NCBI GenBank assembly: GCA_002418465.1
Contig: DIEE01000306.1
Span: 1-7,243, forward strand
DNA: 7,243 nucleotides
Source of the DNA: Pseudomonas sp. UBA5782
GTDB lineage: Bacteria; Pseudomonadota; Gammaproteobacteria; Pseudomonadales; Pseudomonadaceae
Direction: 5' to 3'
Shown: piece by piece, positions 5,629 through 7,243 of the stretch
How the letters are laid out: each line of letters opens with the position of its first letter
Position numbering within the stretch: position 1 is the first letter of the stretch
Program-made: the position numbers and the translations under genes
The notes under the pieces: model-generated
The model's input: the letters and a program-made list of their open reading frames with translations, nothing else
Databases searched by the model: none
Told to the model about the DNA's origin: nothing

Positions 5629-5689
5629 TGGGTTACGCGGCGTTCGGCCTCGGAGTCGTCAGGGTCTGTCGGGCAATGCCGCCAACCCA
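5629..5689. repeat. REP-like palindrome of a second type (TGGGTT...AACCCA)
   Basis: TGGGTT (5629-5634) pairs with AACCCA (5684-5689), and GCGGCGTT (5637-5644) pairs with AATGCCGC (5675-5682) with one G-T wobble. A small internal bulge is present and the loop is 30 bases. The core GTAACCCA/TGGGTTGGCGGC is like extragenic repeats common in Pseudomonas (recall, not searched). It sits between the dehydrogenase 3' end and the chemoreceptor promoter. This arrangement separates two same-strand transcription units. No T-rich terminator is seen here. Confidence 0.55.
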
Positions 5690-5792
5690 CGCTACGAGGC
5701 TGGGTCGGTGCAGCCCTGAGCCCGCGGGATGGGTGAAACACGTCGATCCGGCTGGCCGCTGGACTGGGTATCCACCGCCCTCCCCCCGGTTA

Positions 5793-6758
5793 TCAGACGC
5801 CGATCAGGCGGATCGGCGCGCCGGCGGCCCAGGCCTGGATGTCCTCGATCATCTGCCCGTAGAACACCCGGTAATTGGCCTCGCTGACGTAGCCGATGTG
5901 CGGCGTGGCGAGGACGTTGTCGAGGCGGCGGAATGGGTGATCGGTGGGCAGCGGCTCCTCGTCGAAGACGTCCAGCGCGGCGCCGGCCAGGCGTTTTTCC
6001 TGCAGCGCGGCGATCAGCGCCGTTTCATCGACGATCGGCCCGCGGGCGGTGTTCACCAGATACGCCGTGGGCTTCATCCAGCCCAGCGCCTGCGCATCGA
6101 CCAGGCCCTTGCTGCGCGCGCTGAGCACCAGATGAACGGAGAGCACGTCGGCCTGCTCGAACAGCGCGCGCTTGTCGACGTACTCGACGGCGGCCGCCGC
6201 GGCGCGCTCGGCGGTGAGGTTCTCGCTCCAGGCGATCACGCGCATGCCGAACGCCTGGCCGTACTGGGCGATGCGCTGGCCGATGCTGCCCAGGCCGAGG
6301 ATGCCGAGGGTCTTGCCGTACAGGTCGCTGCCCAGGCCGACCTGCCAGCCGCCGCTGCGCAGCGAGGTGGCTTCGGCCAGCAGGTTGCGCCCCAGCGCCA
6401 TGATCAGCGCCCAGGTCAGTTCCGGCGCCGCCTGCTTGTAGCTCTCGGTACCGCAGACCTGGATGCCGCGCCGCGCCGCGCTGGCGATGTCGATGGCGGC
6501 GTTGCGCATGGCGCCGGTGACCAGCAGTTTCAGGCGTGGCAGGCCGGCCAGCAGGGCGTCGTCGAAACGCGTGCGCTCGCGCATCACGCAGATCACCTCG
6601 AACGGAGCGAGGCGTTCGATCAGCGTCGCGGTGTCCGCCGGGTAGTCGTGCAGAAAGCTCACCTCGCCGATGCCCTCGAGCAGCGACCAGTCCACCACGT
6701 CGCGGGCCACGTCCTGCCAGTCGTCGATCACCGCGATGCGCACGTTTGCCGAACTCAT
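5793..6758 (-). CDS. D-2-hydroxyacid dehydrogenase family protein
   Basis: This is a 321-residue cytoplasmic NAD(P)-dependent oxidoreductase of the D-isomer-specific 2-hydroxyacid dehydrogenase family, which interconverts 2-keto acids and D-2-hydroxy acids. The substrate-binding halves flank a Rossmann domain with GLGSIG at 155-160. The catalytic triad is complete: R239 in NTARG, E268 in DVFDEEP and H287 in ATPHIGY. The N-terminal portion (CVMRERTRFDDALLAGLPRLKL, about 57-78) and the TGAMRNAAIDI strand resemble phosphoglycerate dehydrogenase-like members, but there is no C-terminal ACT domain, so it is not a full SerA. The ATG at 6758 has GAGGTG (6768 to 6763) 4 bases upstream. The gene lies 28 bp downstream of the metallophosphoesterase gene on the same strand and is probably co-transcribed with it. 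The precise substrate is unknown. Confidence 0.94.
   Translation of the reverse strand: MSSANVRIAVIDDWQDVARDVVDWSLLEGIGEVSFLHDYPADTATLIERLAPFEVICVMRERTRFDDALLAGLPRLKLLVTGAMRNAAIDIASAARRGIQVCGTESYKQAAPELTWALIMALGRNLLAEATSLRSGGWQVGLGSDLYGKTLGILGLGSIGQRIAQYGQAFGMRVIAWSENLTAERAAAAAVEYVDKRALFEQADVLSVHLVLSARSKGLVDAQALGWMKPTAYLVNTARGPIVDETALIAALQEKRLAGAALDVFDEEPLPTDHPFRRLDNVLATPHIGYVSEANYRVFYGQMIEDIQAWAAGAPIRLIGV
5798..5818 (-). promoter_or_regulatory. Perfect hairpin over the last codons of the dehydrogenase gene
   Basis: CGCCGATC (5798-5805) and GATCGGCG (5811-5818) form an 8-bp perfect stem with a 5-base loop, ending 3 bp before the stop codon on the minus strand. No T-run follows in the reading direction, so it is not a canonical intrinsic terminator. 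It could slow 3' exonuclease or be a codon-usage accident in IRLIGV. Confidence 0.3.
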
Positions 6759-6786
6759 TGCTCACCTCTCGCTCAGGGAAAAGGAA

Positions 6787-7242
6787 TTACCGTCCATTGG
6801 CCGCCGTCAGGCTGATCCGGGTGATCTCCGAGGGCGCACCGAAACGCAGCGGCGGCCCCCAGTAGCCGGTGCCGCGACTGATGTACCCCTGCAGCGTGCC
6901 GAGCCGCTGCAGCCCGGCGACCCACGGCTGCTGCAGGCGCACGAAGTGCATCCACGGCCAGAACTGGCCGCCGTGGGTATGCCCGGAGAGTTGCAGGTCG
7001 AAGCCGGCATCCAGCGCCGCCGGCGCCGAGCGCGGCTGGTGCGCCAGGAGCAGCCGGACCAGCCCTTCGGGCGCGCCCTCCAGCGCGGCGAGCGGATCGC
7101 TGCGGTGGCTCGGCTCGAACATCCCCGCCGAATAGTCGGCGATACCGGCGAGAACCAGTTCGGCATCGTTCTGGCGGATCAGCACGTGCTCGTTGAGCAG
7201 CACCGTCAGGCCCAGGCGGCGCAGCTCGGCGACCCAGGCCGG
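6787..7242 (-). CDS. Calcineurin-like metallophosphoesterase (YkuE/YaeI type), 5'-truncated by window edge
   Basis: This is the C-terminal 151 residues of a binuclear-metal phosphoesterase (Metallophos fold). The usual members are 270-380 residues and several are membrane-anchored at the N terminus, which is outside the window. Visible metal-site motifs, in order, are LLNEHV (equivalent of the GNHE box), VLAGIADY, the histidine in LLLAHQP and the final LSGHTHGGQFWP box. The sequence YISRGTGYWGPPLRFGAPSEITRISL then closes the domain, as in YkuE-like proteins. The frame is open past the GTG at 7203 to the window edge (PAWVAELRRLGLTV), so that GTG is not a start. It ends in TAA, 28 bp before the dehydrogenase ATG, suggesting one transcript. 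The substrate is unknown; relatives include UDP-diacylglucosamine-like and generic phosphodiesterases (inference only). Confidence 0.92.
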   Translation of the reverse strand, partial: PAWVAELRRLGLTVLLNEHVLIRQNDAELVLAGIADYSAGMFEPSHRSDPLAALEGAPEGLVRLLLAHQPRSAPAALDAGFDLQLSGHTHGGQFWPWMHFVRLQQPWVAGLQRLGTLQGYISRGTGYWGPPLRFGAPSEITRISLTAANGR

Positions 7243-7243
7243 C

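Noticed and set aside
4335..5741. A 468-codon minus-strand frame overlapping the chemoreceptor
   Set aside because: Arg/Pro/Ala-rich shadow translation in the wrong frame, with no domain signature.
5676..6815. A 379-codon plus-strand frame
   Set aside because: It is antisense to the D-2-hydroxyacid dehydrogenase, whose catalytic residues are all present on the other strand.

Overview
The window is GC-rich throughout, with strong G/C preference at third codon positions and dense coding on both strands. The protein families, the FliA-type promoter in front of a chemoreceptor gene and the REP-like repeats built on GTAGGGTGCGCC and TGGGTT cores all suggest a Pseudomonas-type gammaproteobacterial chromosome (inference, P. 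stutzeri-like flavour; species not determinable here). I found no phage genes, transposase, CRISPR array, toxin-antitoxin pair or rRNA/tRNA gene. Most of the window is ordinary metabolic and sensory chromosome, and the unusual material lies in the intergenic regions.

Layout, left to right. (1) Positions 2-757 (+) hold the C-terminal five sixths of a LysR-type regulator whose start lies outside the window. It converges on an aldo/keto reductase gene (814-1764, -), and a compact hairpin flanked by A and T runs separates them as a bidirectional terminator. (2) A 222-bp divergent intergenic region (1765-1986) separates the aldo/keto reductase from a short-chain dehydrogenase (1987-2781, +). It contains a GAGAAT-N9-ATTCTC dyad and a larger nested structure with a perfect 10-bp closing stem. 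(3) Downstream, 2851-3069 (+) encodes only the first third of a nucleotidyltransferase-like protein. It has lost both expected motif aspartates and breaks off at a sequence that looks like the end of a small mobile or repeat element. (4) Positions 3059-3436 hold no intact gene. They contain hairpin-rich element remnants followed by two 100-bp tandem copies of a REP-like palindrome abutting the stop codon of the next gene.

(5) A complete methyl-accepting chemotaxis protein (3437-5416, -) has a periplasmic Cache-type sensor, HAMP and signalling domain. It is preceded by a well-spaced sigma-28 (FliA) promoter at 5465-5492, which would place it in the motility regulon. (6) The 376-bp gap 5417-5792 contains that promoter, an adjoining 8-bp inverted repeat and a second type of REP-like palindrome. 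(7) On the minus strand, a metallophosphoesterase fragment (6787-7242, 5' end outside the window) lies 28 bp upstream of a D-2-hydroxyacid dehydrogenase (5793-6758), and the two are probably co-transcribed.

Functionally, the window combines a redox cluster (regulator, aldo/keto reductase, SDR, with NAD(P)H-dependent carbonyl chemistry inferred), a chemoreceptor unit under flagellar control, and a two-gene hydrolase/dehydrogenase unit. No evidence ties these into one new system. The best leads are the structured leader of the SDR gene, the gene break at the repeat boundary, and the REP expansion against the chemoreceptor 3' end.
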